Position numbers and translations under genes: made by a program
NCBI GenBank assembly: GCA_004123355.1
Contig: SCHM01000003.1
Location: forward strand, 4,607,058 to 4,671,057
Origin: Amphirosellinia nigrospora
Taxonomy: Eukaryota > Ascomycota > Sordariomycetes > Xylariales > Xylariaceae
Length of the DNA: 64,000 nucleotides
Direction: 5' to 3'
Part shown: piece after piece, positions 50,747 to 62,911 of the stretch
Layout of the letters: each line of letters opens with the position of its first letter
Numbering within the stretch: position 1 is the first letter of the stretch
Notes under the pieces: model-generated
What the model saw: only the letters and a program-made list of their open reading frames with translations
Database searches by the model: none
What the model was told of the DNA's origin: nothing

Positions 50747-53653
50747 CCAAGATGTGCCTCAGGGATGCAGTGAGCAAATCACATTGTTGCTCCTTTCTTC
50801 GTTTTTGGGCTGCCTTGATGGCCGGAGCGTTTTCGCGCCATGCTCTTTGGGAGTCTGATATACCCGTATTCGCTGGTCGATTTCCTGGTTGCTGTTTCGA
50901 TGATGCGTCTTGTGAGGTCCAAACCGTTTGCGGGAAACATTCGCCTTCCCTTTCGACGAGGGGGTGTTATATGCATATTAATGGATATGTTTGACCGCTT
51001 CTCTGCGTTGCGTTGTCGTTGAAGCCCGTCGTGCACCGGACGCAGCGTGCGTGAAGTGTTCGCGCTGGATTGTTGTTGGGAGGCTGAGGTATCCATGATA
51101 GCTGATAGAGATTTATGTTATCGTTGTTAATTGGGCGTCTGGTAATGTTGACGCAGTTGTCGAGAAGTAATCGTGTAACTGATAGATTGAAGCGTCTCGT
51201 GACGTTGAGGCAGTTTCAACAATTGTGTTCAATTCACTTGAGCGGATTGATTATATGTTGACTGATTTGTTTGTTTCTTGTCCTTGTCGTTGTCGATTAA
51301 TTGTCTCGTGGGATTGACGCAGATTGTGTGTAGTATCTGTTTGTTGAGGCAGCTGAGTTGCAGAACGATATCTAGTGGAAGTGGTTGTGTGAGAGTAGAA
51401 GTTTCGGAACTCTGCGTCGGGCCCAACGAATGAATAAATAAACACGAAAAATAGTACGTACACCTACGTGTTCGAATCGAACCTAAAGGAACCTTATGGT
51501 TTGCACACGAGCTTCAGGGTAGAACCCGGTTCACGGTCGTTCTAAATTTAGTCTGGCTAGATATTCTCAAAGTCAATACCTTAGCATGCGTAAAGCTCCC
51601 GAGGTTGGCTAAATAAATGAAAGAAAAGAAGTAGGGGAGAGGAGTGGAATTGGTCTGTCAAAAAACAGACCTGCCTTGCGGGACGACTACATGGCATGTA
51701 CACACCTGCGGCGCTCAATGTCGTTTTGCTCGTCTTCGGGCAAGTCAGTATCTGTCATGATACAGAACTGCACACTATACCACAACACTACAAAAGGTAG
51801 AACGTTGTCAAGTCGAGCACTTGACTCCCTGCAGTTGACTATACGTGTACTGAACTTGCGACAGTATCATTTAGAAGATTGTAATAATATACCTTCACCA
51901 CTTTAACCTCTACGGTGTTCTCTGCTTCCGTGATGCGCGTCGAGCTGGGCCGGGGGATTATATATGATCTTCGACCTGAGGGTAGGAGTAGCAGGGATAT
52001 AAAGAACCGATGGATATAATTTCGGTGATGTTGACGTTGCGATATAATGTTCTTTTGACTTCAGTGTTTACACGACGCGTTATGCCTTGACGCATTCGAG
52101 CCCTTGTTCCCGATGGTAGTAGGGCTAATGCCCTCGTACCTTAGATAGTGTCCTAATTCTGAACTACTTGGGAACTTGATACCTACATTGGGACCAACAC
52201 CTAGGTATGTTTCCAACATTGACGCCTGCTTAAGGCTTTAGGCCACTACACTTCATGAACGCCGCTATCGCCTCTTTCATTTGAGCTCAACTTATCTCTC
52301 ACCCATCACCACACTACAACCTAAATCAAAGTTTTTGTGTGTGACTCTTAGCTACTACTTCTACATTCATGACGCTTACACCGTTATACGGTTGTAGGCT
52401 GCAAAATATGTATAACGACATCCAAGTTCAGTCTGAACTTTACACGCGGCATGTATTGATGAAAGTGGGAATGGGAGACTGATGGAATGATCATGTATTC
52501 ATTGCGCTAGTAGGTGTGTTGTTACACTACTTAGATCTAGAACAGTATAAACTTTTAGCTTATATGATAGTTATGTAAGGCGGCCTAGTGTAAAACCACT
52601 TGTAACCTTTTTAAGCTTACGAGAGAAATTGTAATGGTATAATAGATGGAAGTCGGTTACGTATATAACCTCCATAAACTCCAACGTGTAACGAGATTGC
52701 AGATACTAACATCAATTGATGGACGCGCTCGTCGCAAACTGCTACTGGCTAAAGGAAATAGGAAATTGACGAATCACCAAAACATAGAAAATGAATAGTT
52801 CAGACGCCTCTAATCAGAGGGCTGGCTACATAGGTAATGGAGAAGAACATGGAGCAATATAGCCGCACATCGATATGCTGCACGAAGATGAACCTGGTGG
52901 CGAACTACAAGGCGATATCTACAATAATAATAAAATATATCAAGAAGGGAGGGAAACCTACGGCTGCCATATAATGGACCACCAGAAACTCAAGGCCATA
53001 AAATGCTGTCGTACGGCTCTTGTGAAACCTACAATACGCAACACACTGCAACTTGCACGTCCGAAGAGGACCAACACCTCAGGCTAAGAGCATATTTTTA
53101 TTCGTTCAACGTGACGCTCACTGTCTCTCGAAAGGCTATCTTCGCACGTAACAAAACCGCAGTTCGTCATGAACAACGTAACCCCCATCCTAAATCGACT
53201 GCCCAGCTAAACTGGTGCCTTATCTAACAGTTCACCCCCAACCCACCCGTAAGGACATAGAGACGACGTCAAGGGGCCTGGTCAAGAGCGCCTGCCTCCG
53301 TCGGAAGCGTCGGTATAGTCCGAACCCTCCCATCGGGATTAGGTAACCGTCACCGAAAAACCCGGCAATTGAGTTCTACCAAATCCCGGGGACTGCGGTA
53401 GCTTCACCGGAGACGCACTACTATGAACATGCTCGGAGAATAACTCAAAGCTCAACTCAAGAGGTGGCGGTAGTTCGGTGGTCTCTGGCAATGCCCTTTC
53501 CGGCCAGGCGGCGGCGTTTGGTTCATGAGGCCCGGACCAGTTCGCATTACGCCTTTCCCGAAACCCCAAAAAAATAGGCGAGAACCAACAGCCCCAGGTG
53601 AATGCCAGGATATAAGTATAGACCTACTTAAGGCGCTCAACAGTAAGGCAAGA
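50747..53653. other. Long intergenic region with degenerate tandem repeats
   Basis: A 105-codon minus frame (50779-51096) could be a further upstream exon of the preceding gene but has no recognisable domain. From about 51120 to 51360, related units recur: GTTGACGCAGTTGTC, GTCTCGTGACGTTGAGGCAG, GTCTCGTGGGATTGACGCAG and TGTTGAGGCAG. They form a degenerate tandem array. Beyond 51.5 kb only short frames without motifs are seen. Confidence 0.5.
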
Positions 53654-53699
53654 GAAAAATATCGAAAAATATCGAAAAATATCCGATCCAATTGACGTC
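53654..53699 (+). promoter_or_regulatory. Phased A-tract triplicate and CRE-like site upstream of homoserine dehydrogenase
   Basis: Three perfect tandem copies of the 10-mer GAAAAATATC (53654-53683) are followed by TGACGTC (53693-53699), about 190 bp before the start codon. A 10-bp period places each A-tract on the same helical face, which can bend DNA or disfavour nucleosomes. TGACGTC is the core of bZIP (ATF/CREB-like) sites and is close to the Gcn4/CPC1 element that controls amino-acid genes. The regulatory role is inferred. Confidence 0.4.
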
Positions 53700-53886
53700 T
53701 TCAAGGATTACTAAGTCGCGTGCCTCTAAGACAATTTCACTGTGGGTCTATCGTAAGTACCACTACACACGCTACTGACCTGCTATCCCTGAAATCACCC
53801 CGCGATCGGTCTCAAGCACAAAGTTTACCCCACGTTGTCGAGACATTCCCTCCCATCTTCCTCATCACGACAAACCTCTTGCCAAC

Positions 53887-55044
53887 ATGGCGGCTACGAC
53901 TAACCAAGTATTCATCGCCATTATTGGTGAGTGAATCTATTCCAATTAGGAGCATTGGTGTAATTGTAGCTAACGCACATCTCGTAATAGGTGTTGGAGG
54001 GGTAGGCAAATGTTTCTTGTCCCAGCTCTCAGCTCTGGCAATACGAAGGCCGACGCCCAAGCTCAACCTTTGCTACATATCGTCAAGCAAGAAGGCCATA
54101 TACAACTCTGATTACTCAATTGGAATTGAGAATGCGCTCCAAGAGCTCGCCTCGTCCTCCCAATCCCCCAAGGCGCTGTCACAGATCGCAGACTATCTCG
54201 CGGCCGCGCCCGCCAAAGCTATACTAGTGGACAACACGAGCTCCCAAGACATCGCTGATGCCTACCCGCTCTTCTTGAGCCGCGGTATTAGCATCGTCAC
54301 TCCCAACAAGAAAGCTTTCACTGGTTCTTACAAGCAGTGGCAAGACATCTTTACTGCTGCGAGTACTTCTGGGGCCAAGGTTTATCATGAAGCCTCTTGC
54401 GGAGCCGGCCTCCCCGTTTTTCAACATTGAAGGATCTAGTAGATACGGGAGATGAGGTGACCAAGATCGAAGGCGTGTTCAGCGGAACTATGTCCTTCCT
54501 GTTCAACTCGTTCGCCCCGGTTGAAGGCGCCGGCGGACAATGGTCTGCCGAAGTCAAAAAGGCAAAACAACTCGGCTATACGGAGCCCGACCCTCGAGAT
54601 GACCTCAATGGTATGGATGTCGCCCGCAAACTAACTATTCTGGCCCGGCTAGCAGGCCCCCGTCGAGTCCCCCACATCATTTCCAGTTCAAAGTCTCATT
54701 CCAAAAGAGCTCGAGACCGCCTCCAGTGGCGACGAATTCTTAGAGAAGCTGCCGCAGTTCGATTCTCAAATGGAGGAGATCAAGTTGGCGGCAGAAAAGC
54801 AAGGAAAGGTGGTCAGATTCGTTGGAAGTATCGACATGGCCTCCAAAAGTGTAAAGGTTGGCCTAGAAACGTTCGACAAATCCCACCCGATCGCTGCACT
54901 CAAGGGTAGTGACAACATTCTGAGCTTCTACACAAAACGATACGGAAGCAACCCCTTATCATTCAGGGAGCTGGCGCAGGTGGCGACGTGACGGCCATGG
55001 GTGTAACGGCAGATTTGATAAAAGTGTTGTCGCAGATCGCATAG
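53887..55044 (+). CDS. HOM6: Homoserine dehydrogenase
   Basis: It reduces aspartate semialdehyde to homoserine on the route to threonine, methionine and isoleucine. Exon 1 (53887-53926) reads MAATTNQVFIAIIG; a 64-bp intron (53927-53990) splits the Gly codon that starts the Rossmann motif GVGGVGKCFLSQL. Later motifs are LVDNTSSQDIADAYPLFL, SIVTPNKKAFTGS, KVYHEASCGAGLPV, DTGDEVTKIEGVFSGTMSFL, GYTEPDPRDDLNGMDVARKL (the substrate-binding region) and GDVTAMGVTADLIKVL at the C-terminus. Three frame breaks occur, near 54417-54421 (T run), near 54655-54660 (C run) and at 54953-54956 (C run). Repair gives about 365 residues, the usual length. A small membrane-protein gene is convergent, 112 bp downstream. 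Confidence 0.95.
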
Positions 55045-55156
55045 AACCAAAGGTAACTCCACAGGGCCAATTGCATTAGCTTCAAAGCAAAATCTTGTAT
55101 GATTATAGTTTTTCTCAAATCGGCCTAGGCCCATTATGCGATTTATCAATCGCCGG

Positions 55157-55534
55157 CTACCGTTCCATACCCAGATCGTCTCTCGATAGTTTGCGGCTCT
55201 GTGTCGATTTCGATGACGGCGGTGGAAGCCCTGGCCGAACTAGTTTGCTGTTGTACGTAGTTTCTAGGCACTCGCCTCGAGCGAACAGAGTCGGCGGTAA
55301 CGAAGGGCGATATAACCTCCAGAGCCATAGGCAGAAGTCAAAAATGATTAATCCGATGATGGGAACGACGAAAGCCAGGCTGGTGAGTTTCTGAAGAGAC
55401 AAACAAGTTTAGCTAGGAGCATGACTGGTATTGCGCGCTGCACTTAGACTTACAAAGAAAAAGGTAATCCAGCCCACGATGCTCCACAAGCATGAAGGAA
55501 GACCTCCAGTAAGCCAGACGACAATGCGCTCCAT
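55157..55534 (-). CDS. Small two-TM membrane protein, unknown
   Basis: Two exons (55454-55534 and 55157-55390), separated by a 63-bp intron with GTAAGT and TTCAG borders, encode 104 residues with no frameshift. The N-terminus MERIVVWLTGGLPSCLWSIV and the adjoining GWITFFF form one hydrophobic helix. LTSLAFVVPIIGLIIFDFCL forms a second. The tail is basic and Ser/Pro-rich (RPGLPPPSSKSTQSRK). No known domain is recognised. The exact splice phase and the two helices spanning both exons make it more than a chance frame. It is convergent with homoserine dehydrogenase. Confidence 0.68.
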
Positions 55535-56574
55535 CGCTGCTTGTGCAAATGAAGGCTACAAAAAATAAGAGATCGAGTCCCGGGGATTGTCGAGAAACGT
55601 AGTGTATAGCGATGCTACCGACTTAGCATTCTAAGGTGATAGAAGCCTAAGATTATAATAATACTGTACGTATTCTAGTGTATTGCTTTGGTTATTGCGA
55701 TGTTGCTCGACGTAGGTGGCTTCGAAGAGAGAGCTGTATATCCGATAGATGGAAAGCGAATGCAGGTACAGGATGCAGGAACAGGCGTCCAGATTAAATA
55801 TTTGAGGTGGGTGGTAAGAGTAATTCTTTGGGCTCCTTGAAGTGTTGAACAGTGTAAGCGTACCTAAGCCGAACCGATGGTGTGGGCGAACCCTGGTGGT
55901 CCAGTCCGTTTTAGCAACCGCGTCATACTACCTACACTGCCTAAGGAGAACTAAAACCTTAGGTCAGCGATCTACTGGGAGACGGGGTCTGGACAGGAGA
56001 GCGTTGGCCATGATCTGCTGGTGATTAGCGCTATCGCTACGATCAAGTTGGCAGCTGAATGCACCTAGCAGATAAGTAACTCTAATCGCTAACGGGGAGC
56101 ACCCGGAGGGGTCGGTGACGCGCAATCGGGTCCTCTGGGGTCTGGGATACCTGCAGCACCTCATCTTCCTCCATGTGAAGCTAAATGGTAGGTAGTATAA
56201 GTAATGTAATATCTTAGTATTCCTCAAGGTGCAAACCCAGCGCTATAAATATTAGGCCTTCTTATTTCTGAGCGATACAATTACAGCGCTTCTCATTTTA
56301 ACACGCTGTCACGTACTTCGAAGTACCTCCCTTGTACGTACGAAAAAGCGAACACGAAGACGAGGAATTAGGATGTAAAACTGATAAATAAAATGACGTT
56401 CCCTCCCCTCCCCCTCCAACTCGGCATGCAGGTATAGCGCAACCCGTATTGTATTTCGCCCGGGTTGACCGCCTAGATTTTATATGATATAGTGTATATA
56501 GCCGCACCAGCTATCGAACATCCATTCAAGGTCTCAATTGCATCTTACAGCCGCTTGGAGAACTGCTGTGCACA
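55535..56574. other. Divergent promoter region
   Basis: It separates the small membrane-protein gene (minus) from ERG27 (plus). A perfect 14-bp palindrome GTACTTCGAAGTAC sits at 56313-56326, about 250 bp before the ERG27 start, followed by GTACGTAC at 56334-56341. No coding sequence is supported. Confidence 0.5.
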
Positions 56575-58072
56575 ATGTCGCCTCCTCCGTGGGCTGGAGC
56601 CTCAAGCGATGATCTGCACTTCGTTCTCCTAACTGGTGCCAATAGGTATGTACTACTCTTCCTCTTGATGTCTTAGCCTGTCAACCGCTTAAAAGGGGCG
56701 TTTCGTATATCAAACTAGTCGACTGACGAAGCCTCCTTAGCGGTGTTGGTGTGGGCATCGGCCAACGAATTATAGACGAGTTCCTCAGCTCGCGGCCTTC
56801 CTCCTGCCACCTTATCTTGATTCCTACGACACGTTCGAAGGCAAAGTCTCGAGACACCGTGTTAGCTTTACGGAAGCACCTTCACCAGATTGCCCACACG
56901 TCGAAGCAGCTCGAGGCTCGCTCGGGGCCCAACTATGACCCCCAGACAACCACTGCGAGGGTCCATGTCTTGAGCGTCCAGGTCGACTTGTGCGATCTAC
57001 GGTCGATACACGCCGCCGCCGACCAGTTGGTGAATGGCAAGCTGACCGATCCGACGGGTGTCATTGGAGATGTGAGGATACCTCGCATCGACGCAGCGCT
57101 CTTCAATGCTGGCCTTGGAGGCTGGGAAGGACTCGACTGGCTGGAGTTCGCCCGGCAATTCTTTACGCTTGGCCTTATCCAGTCTACCACGTATCCTTCT
57201 TTCAAGAAGGCGCTGCCGGCGGCAATCTTGGATTCGCAGAAGCTTGTCGGAGGCGATACTCCGAAGTCGGCTCACCACCCGAGCTAGCGGAGGTGTTCTG
57301 CGCCAACGTCTTCGGGCATTACGTTCTCGCGCACGAATTGATGCCTCTCCTAAGCCGCGCAAATGCAAGCGAGGCGCCGGGTCGCGTGGTGTGGACGAGC
57401 AGTATAGACGCAGGCTATGAGCATCTTGATTTCGACGACTTTCAAGCTAGCCGATACATGGCCCCTTACGAAAGCAGTAAGCGCATCACGGACCTGCTCG
57501 CCTTGACCGCCGACCTGCCCAGCGTGCAGGAGGTCTCGGTACCGTATTTCAGATCCCCCGCGGTGGCCGACAAGCCCGTGAAGCCACGGTTCTATCTCTC
57601 ACATCCGGGCATCGTCTGCACGCCCATGTTCCCGCTCAATTGGTTCCTCTTCTTCTGGTACTGGGTGACGATGCACCTGTCACGCCTATGCGGCTCTCCC
57701 TGGCATACTGTCGATATATATAGGGCTGCATGTGCCACGTCCTGGCTCACGCTAGCCGACCAGTCGACGCTCGATGCTATAGATGCGCAACACGTCAAAT
57801 GGGATCGAGCGTCACGCGTACTGGTCACGCAGCGCCGAAGAAGACGAAGTTGAGGCTGGGGTTGGGAGGGCCGTAGCGAAGACTCCGAGGCGATCAAACG
57901 AGACAACGCCAATGGCGCCCTACACAAGGCTCGCGGCCGAAAGTGGGATGCCACCACCCTGACCGAAGAAAAAAGAGCCGAGTTCGAGCGAGACGGCCGT
58001 CGGTGCTGGGCGGAGCTCGAGAGGCTCAGGGTTGCATGGGAGGCTGCCCTTGGCCGGAAGAATACTCGATAG
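56575..58072 (+). CDS. ERG27: 3-ketosteroid reductase (ERG27-like short-chain dehydrogenase)
   Basis: It reduces the C-3 ketone formed during sterol C-4 demethylation, and in yeast works in the ER with Erg25, Erg26 and Erg28. Exon 1 (56575-56645) starts MSPPPWAGASSDDLHF and reaches VLLTGAN; a 95-bp intron (56646-56740) interrupts the cofactor motif TGANSGVGVGIG. The second exon has LFNAGLGGWEG, an ANVFGHYVLAHELMPLL helix, WTSSIDAGYEHLDF (catalytic Ser), YMAPYESSK (Tyr-x3-Lys) and YLSHPGIVCTPMFP. The C-terminal extension ends near EEKRAEFERDGRRCWAELER. One-base deletions at 57278-57280 (C run) and 57801-57803 (G run), and a further shift near 57855, break the frame. The repaired length of about 468 residues is normal for filamentous fungi. 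Confidence 0.9.
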
Positions 58073-58525
58073 GTTACACGAATGAATGGTATAAAAAGGG
58101 GGCGGGGGAATGCGTCAGTTCGCGAACCATATATACCAGACAAGAGGTGCATGATAGCCGTCTCTAACTACGCACATAGATTCATTAATTAATACGTCCG
58201 TGAACATACAATATCTCAAGCAAGCTCCGAGTCCTATTTATCTCGAATGGTTTTATTTCTATCATCCTCATGTATTATAGACCTTGGCCGATTCGTTCTC
58301 TACTTCATCGCCTTGCTTGCCCGCCTCCATATGTACAAGAGGTAGTCGGCAAATGTGGGAATATGTGAATTTGCCCTAAAACTCCAAACGCCTACAAAAC
58401 GCTACAGAGACAGAATATAGACTAAAGCACCACCAGTTTCTCTCTCATACAAACACATCATACAGCAGCGGCCAGTCTATCGTGGTCATCCCTACTCTGG
58501 CTCCCACCATCGCTCTGCAGACGTC
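58073..58525. other. Convergent 3' flanks
   Basis: It lies between the 3' ends of ERG27 and the MFS transporter gene. No feature is recognised. Confidence 0.5.
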
Positions 58526-60327
58526 TCAACACGAGCTTCTCCGGCGACCGAAGAGGCCAAGGGATAAAGGCAGCGGGACGACGGCGAGGGCGAGCACAGC
58601 GGTGAAGATGAGGGCGTTGTCCAGATTCGCGGGCGGGTCGGCGTCAGGTCCAGCTTTCAGGGCGTCGGCGACGACGATGAACACGCCGCCGAGGAGCTGC
58701 CCGCCGCCCCAGGCAATGGTGGACGTGATCTCGGGGCTCATGGGGTAGCTGAGCTCGCACAGGAATTCCAGCGCCACAGGGACGAGGGAGAAGGAGGCCG
58801 CGCCCAAGATGGAGAGGACGACGTAAGGGCCGACGAGCTGGCGCGTGGGGGGCACGAAGACGAAGGCGAGGTACGAGAGCCCGATGATCGGGACGGCGAC
58901 CTTGATGGCGAGGAGAAAGGCCTTGGTGCGGTCGAGGATGGGGGATGATATGGCGCTCGCGACGAGTCCTACGACGATGAGCAGCGCGCCTGCGATGCCT
59001 GCGTCGTCGGAGCTGAAGCCGTAGGGGAGGAGGATCTGGTTCAGGAGTGATGAGATGCTGTTGAAGAACCCGACGTACACGGCGTATGGGATTAGGATCA
59101 GCCAGAGCTCGAGGGACTTTAGGAGGTGCAGAGAAGAGCGGAAGGATGCTTTTGGCGTCGAGCCTGAGGGCCTGCCGGCGTGGGTGGGGAGGCGGGATGA
59201 AGAAGGCTGGGAGGGAGACGGCTATGGACTATAGAGCTCATTAGTAAGAGTTTAATCTGGTATAGGAGCATGTTCCGTTTAGGAGACGGGTAGGACAATA
59301 GGGAGAGCACATACGATGATCGTCACGTAGAGGACGGCGTTCGACACCTCAGCAGGCTTGGTGGCCAGGAAAGGGACGACGAGCTGTCCGAGAGCGGCGC
59401 CGAAGGGGTTGGCGAGACTCATGAGAGCGGTGGCAGCGACGCGGCCGCTGTTGGTGAACCACAGATCCGAGTAGCGCGTAGGTGCGTTCAACACGAAGGG
59501 CTGCGCCAGCCCGATGAGGATCTGCCCGAACATGACGACGCTGTAAATGCCCCGTCGCGTGAGTGCGAGCCGGCCACACGCACAACATTTCCAGGATCGT
59601 GAACACAGCCGCCGTCACGATGGATGGCTTTGGCCCCAGGTGCAGCATGTAGAGGGTCAGCGGTGGAGATGGCCACAAAGGCGAATAGGAAGGCCGTTGA
59701 GAACCAGTTGATGTCAGACTCGGATCGCCCGTAGTACGCGGCCGCGTATTGCGAGACGGGAGAGAAGGTGAGCCACTATGAGAAAGAAAGTATGAGGTCA
59801 GTATCCTGCTACTGTTATCATGTCCAATGCATATCGTGTGGGAGCATGTCCATTCGTGATATTTTCCGGCATCGTTTGTGAACAGGTGTTGCGACAAACC
59901 AGCCCTACCGAAGGAGATGTATGACTTACATCCCAGCTTATGACAACATTGAGGAGCGTTAGCTGCACAAGCCCAAACCATCTCCTCTTATAGACCTTAT
60001 AGACGGTCTCGACCCCTTCATCGCCGCGGTCACCCGCGTTCTCGACGAGCTCGCGGTACCGACCGATCCAGCGCGGTCCTCGAAGCCGTCGTCGTCAACC
60101 CGCGATGGCAGACGTTGGTGGCCGTCCTTCCGGGCATCCCCCTGTTAAAAGGAGACGAGCTCCTCTTGCCGTCGCCCCGCATCCCCGCGCCCGATCGTAC
60201 ACTCCTCTCGGATCTTATTGTCAAAGTTCACCTCCTCGGCGCCGTCGGAACTGCTGTTGGCGTTGTGGTAGTAGTGCGTAACTCTATTGCTTTTGCCCCG
60301 GCTCAGTAGTATTTGCAGACGAGCCAT
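58526..60327 (-). CDS. MFS transporter, possibly SLC49 (FLVCR/DIRC2)-like
   Basis: This is a multi-span membrane transporter. After a soluble N-terminus (from about [15 protein letters not shown]), the sequence reads [20 protein letters not shown] and then the first helix [18 protein letters not shown] 154-bp intron (59776-59929) precedes [20 protein letters not shown]. Further helices include [98 protein letters not shown] and [13 protein letters not shown]. The pattern recalls the SLC49 branch of MFS, but the substrate is unknown. Frame changes occur near 60160, 59640 and 59560, and another intron probably lies at about 59229-59290 with an unclear donor. The start codon is uncertain (60327 or 60417). 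Confidence 0.8.
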
Positions 60328-62911
60328 TGCTGCTGCCTGGAGATGTACGATCGAGACTCGAGAGGACGGAAGGTCACACACGGAAACAACCATACCTAGG
60401 TTACAGCTCTTGGCCAATCAATAACTTTCCGATTAATTCCTTCGTCTATTCCGAGAGCAATACCTGGTTTCTCCTATTTCCTCCCGTTCGAGTCCCTTGC
60501 ATCACTTTCTGTTGAAAACTTTGACACTATTCGATAGCGCTGGCAGCCGTGCCTTACATCGATGCCATGAAACGAAGACCAAGGAGAGGTCTCTCAACCT
60601 GCGTTTCAGACAAGAGGAGAGATACTTGCCATGTACTTATAGTTTTAAAAAGAAATGAGTAAGTGAATGACGAATGTGAAGGTGCGTCGCAACATTACAT
60701 AGTACCTACTTGGTGCATGCATCCATCCGAGTAGCGCAGCGATCTTCCACCTCTCGGGGATCCAGCCACTAAGGCTAGATCGTCGCATAGTCCAGTCCTT
60801 AGGTTATGTAGGGTAGAGGCGCGGATGGTTGCATTGTTGATGTCTCACAGGCTAAGTAGCATTATCCAACATACCTGATACAGCAGTTCAGGTATACGGA
60901 GGTAGGTAGCATTTCAGGGGCATTGGTCCGGCTCCAACCCACCTATACACCTTCCAAGACGTCGCCTGACTGTTTCCGGAGCGGCAGCGTCGTACGCATG
61001 CTGTGATACCGCCCTTGGTGAGGTAGGTGAGGTAGGTGCCTACATACAGCAGCTAACACGACGTGAAGCAGATCTCCCCGATGAGTGTGGGGATGCGGTT
61101 GCACTAATAGAGACTTGGCAAATGACTTTTCCAGGATTTTGGGGACCAGCCCGAGGTTAGTGTCAGTGTGGGAAGGTGAAGGTTCTTGTTCATGACAACA
61201 ATACTCAAACCGCGCGCGCCTCTTATGTAACGGCTAATATTAGGCAGCAGATAGCTTTTTTCCGGGGACTCGGCTTCTCCCGTCAACATAAATAAAGTTA
61301 TATAAACCTGGGTCCCCTAGCGTCTCGTATGTCTGTCTGGCTAGACATTACCAGACGGACATCACATGTAAAAGCGGCACACAGAGACAAGATAATGAGA
61401 GATCCATCCCAAACAGCAATGCTGCAAGACAAGACATGACAAAGTCAAGCTTGCGGGCGGTGATTGGACGAATCATTCGGGGCACACGACCGGATCGGGA
61501 CCCTCGCTTCGGCGCCCGTGACGACATGCAAGCTGCAACCTCTAGATTGAGTTGTATAGCAGTTTCATTACAACAAGTTATTAAATAGGTATATATGTAG
61601 AGTAGTAGCAGGACCTGATATGAACAGTGGGCATTGGGGGCCGCATGATAAGAAAGAAATCCGAACAAAACTTATCGCATAAATCCCCAAAAGGAAAAAT
61701 GATTTATCGTGGCTTAAATGTCTTGTGCTTTGATGCCAAGCATTGCGTACCCATATGTCCTGGCATACGGTACGGCTGTGTTATGTGTTGTTTTCCGGGC
61801 GTCATCCGTGACCTCGCGGCTGTCGGTTGATGCAGGAACAAAAATTTATAACCATGATATTTATTTATGTGGCGCATACCTCAGAAACGTGCCCTCCTCT
61901 TACGCTGCTGACCTTCTATCTTCTAATCAGCCGGTATCTCTCGTAGATATTTTCTTCTCTTATGGACGCTCTCGGCTAGTAGACATGATAGGGTAATATC
62001 TAACGGTATATTGTTGTATTTTTGAAAAACAAATTGTCGCTTCACACGAACAATGGCTGCACTCCACCCCCTATCCTTACGAACCTGATTAGCTTACAAC
62101 TCATATCAGTAAATCATAAACTGTCATATAGGACCTTAATGCATAAGTTATATCGATAGACACCGGGTTCAATGCATTGATTGGTGGATGGTTTGATACA
62201 AAGATCTAACACGTATAGAACTATATAATAAGTCACATAAGCCGCATATGTACAAGAGGCTTACATCATTGTCAACGACATGTAAAGATATTGGGATCAT
62301 CTAAAAGTCGGGATTTCAGTATTGCTTATGCATCGATACCTGCTCCAGTATGCAGCTTATCCTTTGTGAGATTATTCATGTTATTTGCTTGTTCATACTG
62401 TCCGATCCTCACATGAACATGAATGGTCGTGAGAGTTGCTGTGCATGAGTTGGCAGGGATGCTCAGTGAAACAGCAATCAGTAGCACTGTCTATTCCATG
62501 ATATAGGCCACATCAGCTGCTTTCATCATATCATTGAGCACGGCAATGCAAGTTTGGTAAATTTGTAAATGTTCTTAAGTTTGGACGACAAGATCTAGAT
62601 GCCCACATGGAAAGAATAGAGGTCTATTTCGCAGGGGTGAATGCAGTTGTTATGGTACAAGAGAGGCAGGTTGGTGCCGGTAGGTGAAAGCACTTCCAGA
62701 ACGCTTTGCCTGTCATCCGCCCGGGCCAAGTCGTCACAGACTGTGTAACACAACCACCATCCGCTGGGTTGTTGGCTAATGCTTGTAGGCTTCAAGGCCT
62801 GTTGAGTTCCAATCCAGCCATTGTTTTGCTCTAAAGATGTTTCTATACAGAGAGGCAGAGGATGCCAGATGGTCGCCAATAATCGAGAGGATTGTTAGAC
62901 GTACTGCGAAT
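60328..62911. other. Long intergenic region, nothing recognised
   Basis: Apart from the MFS upstream region there are only short frames without domain features (for example 61348-61668 and 62595-62879, both minus). TAGGTAGGTA-type repeats recur near 60900 and 61020. No tRNA or other RNA gene was recognised by eye. Confidence 0.5.

Noticed and set aside
51460-51490. tRNA-like T-loop word GTTCGAATCGAAC
   Set aside because: No acceptor stem, D-arm or anticodon arm could be built around it in either orientation.
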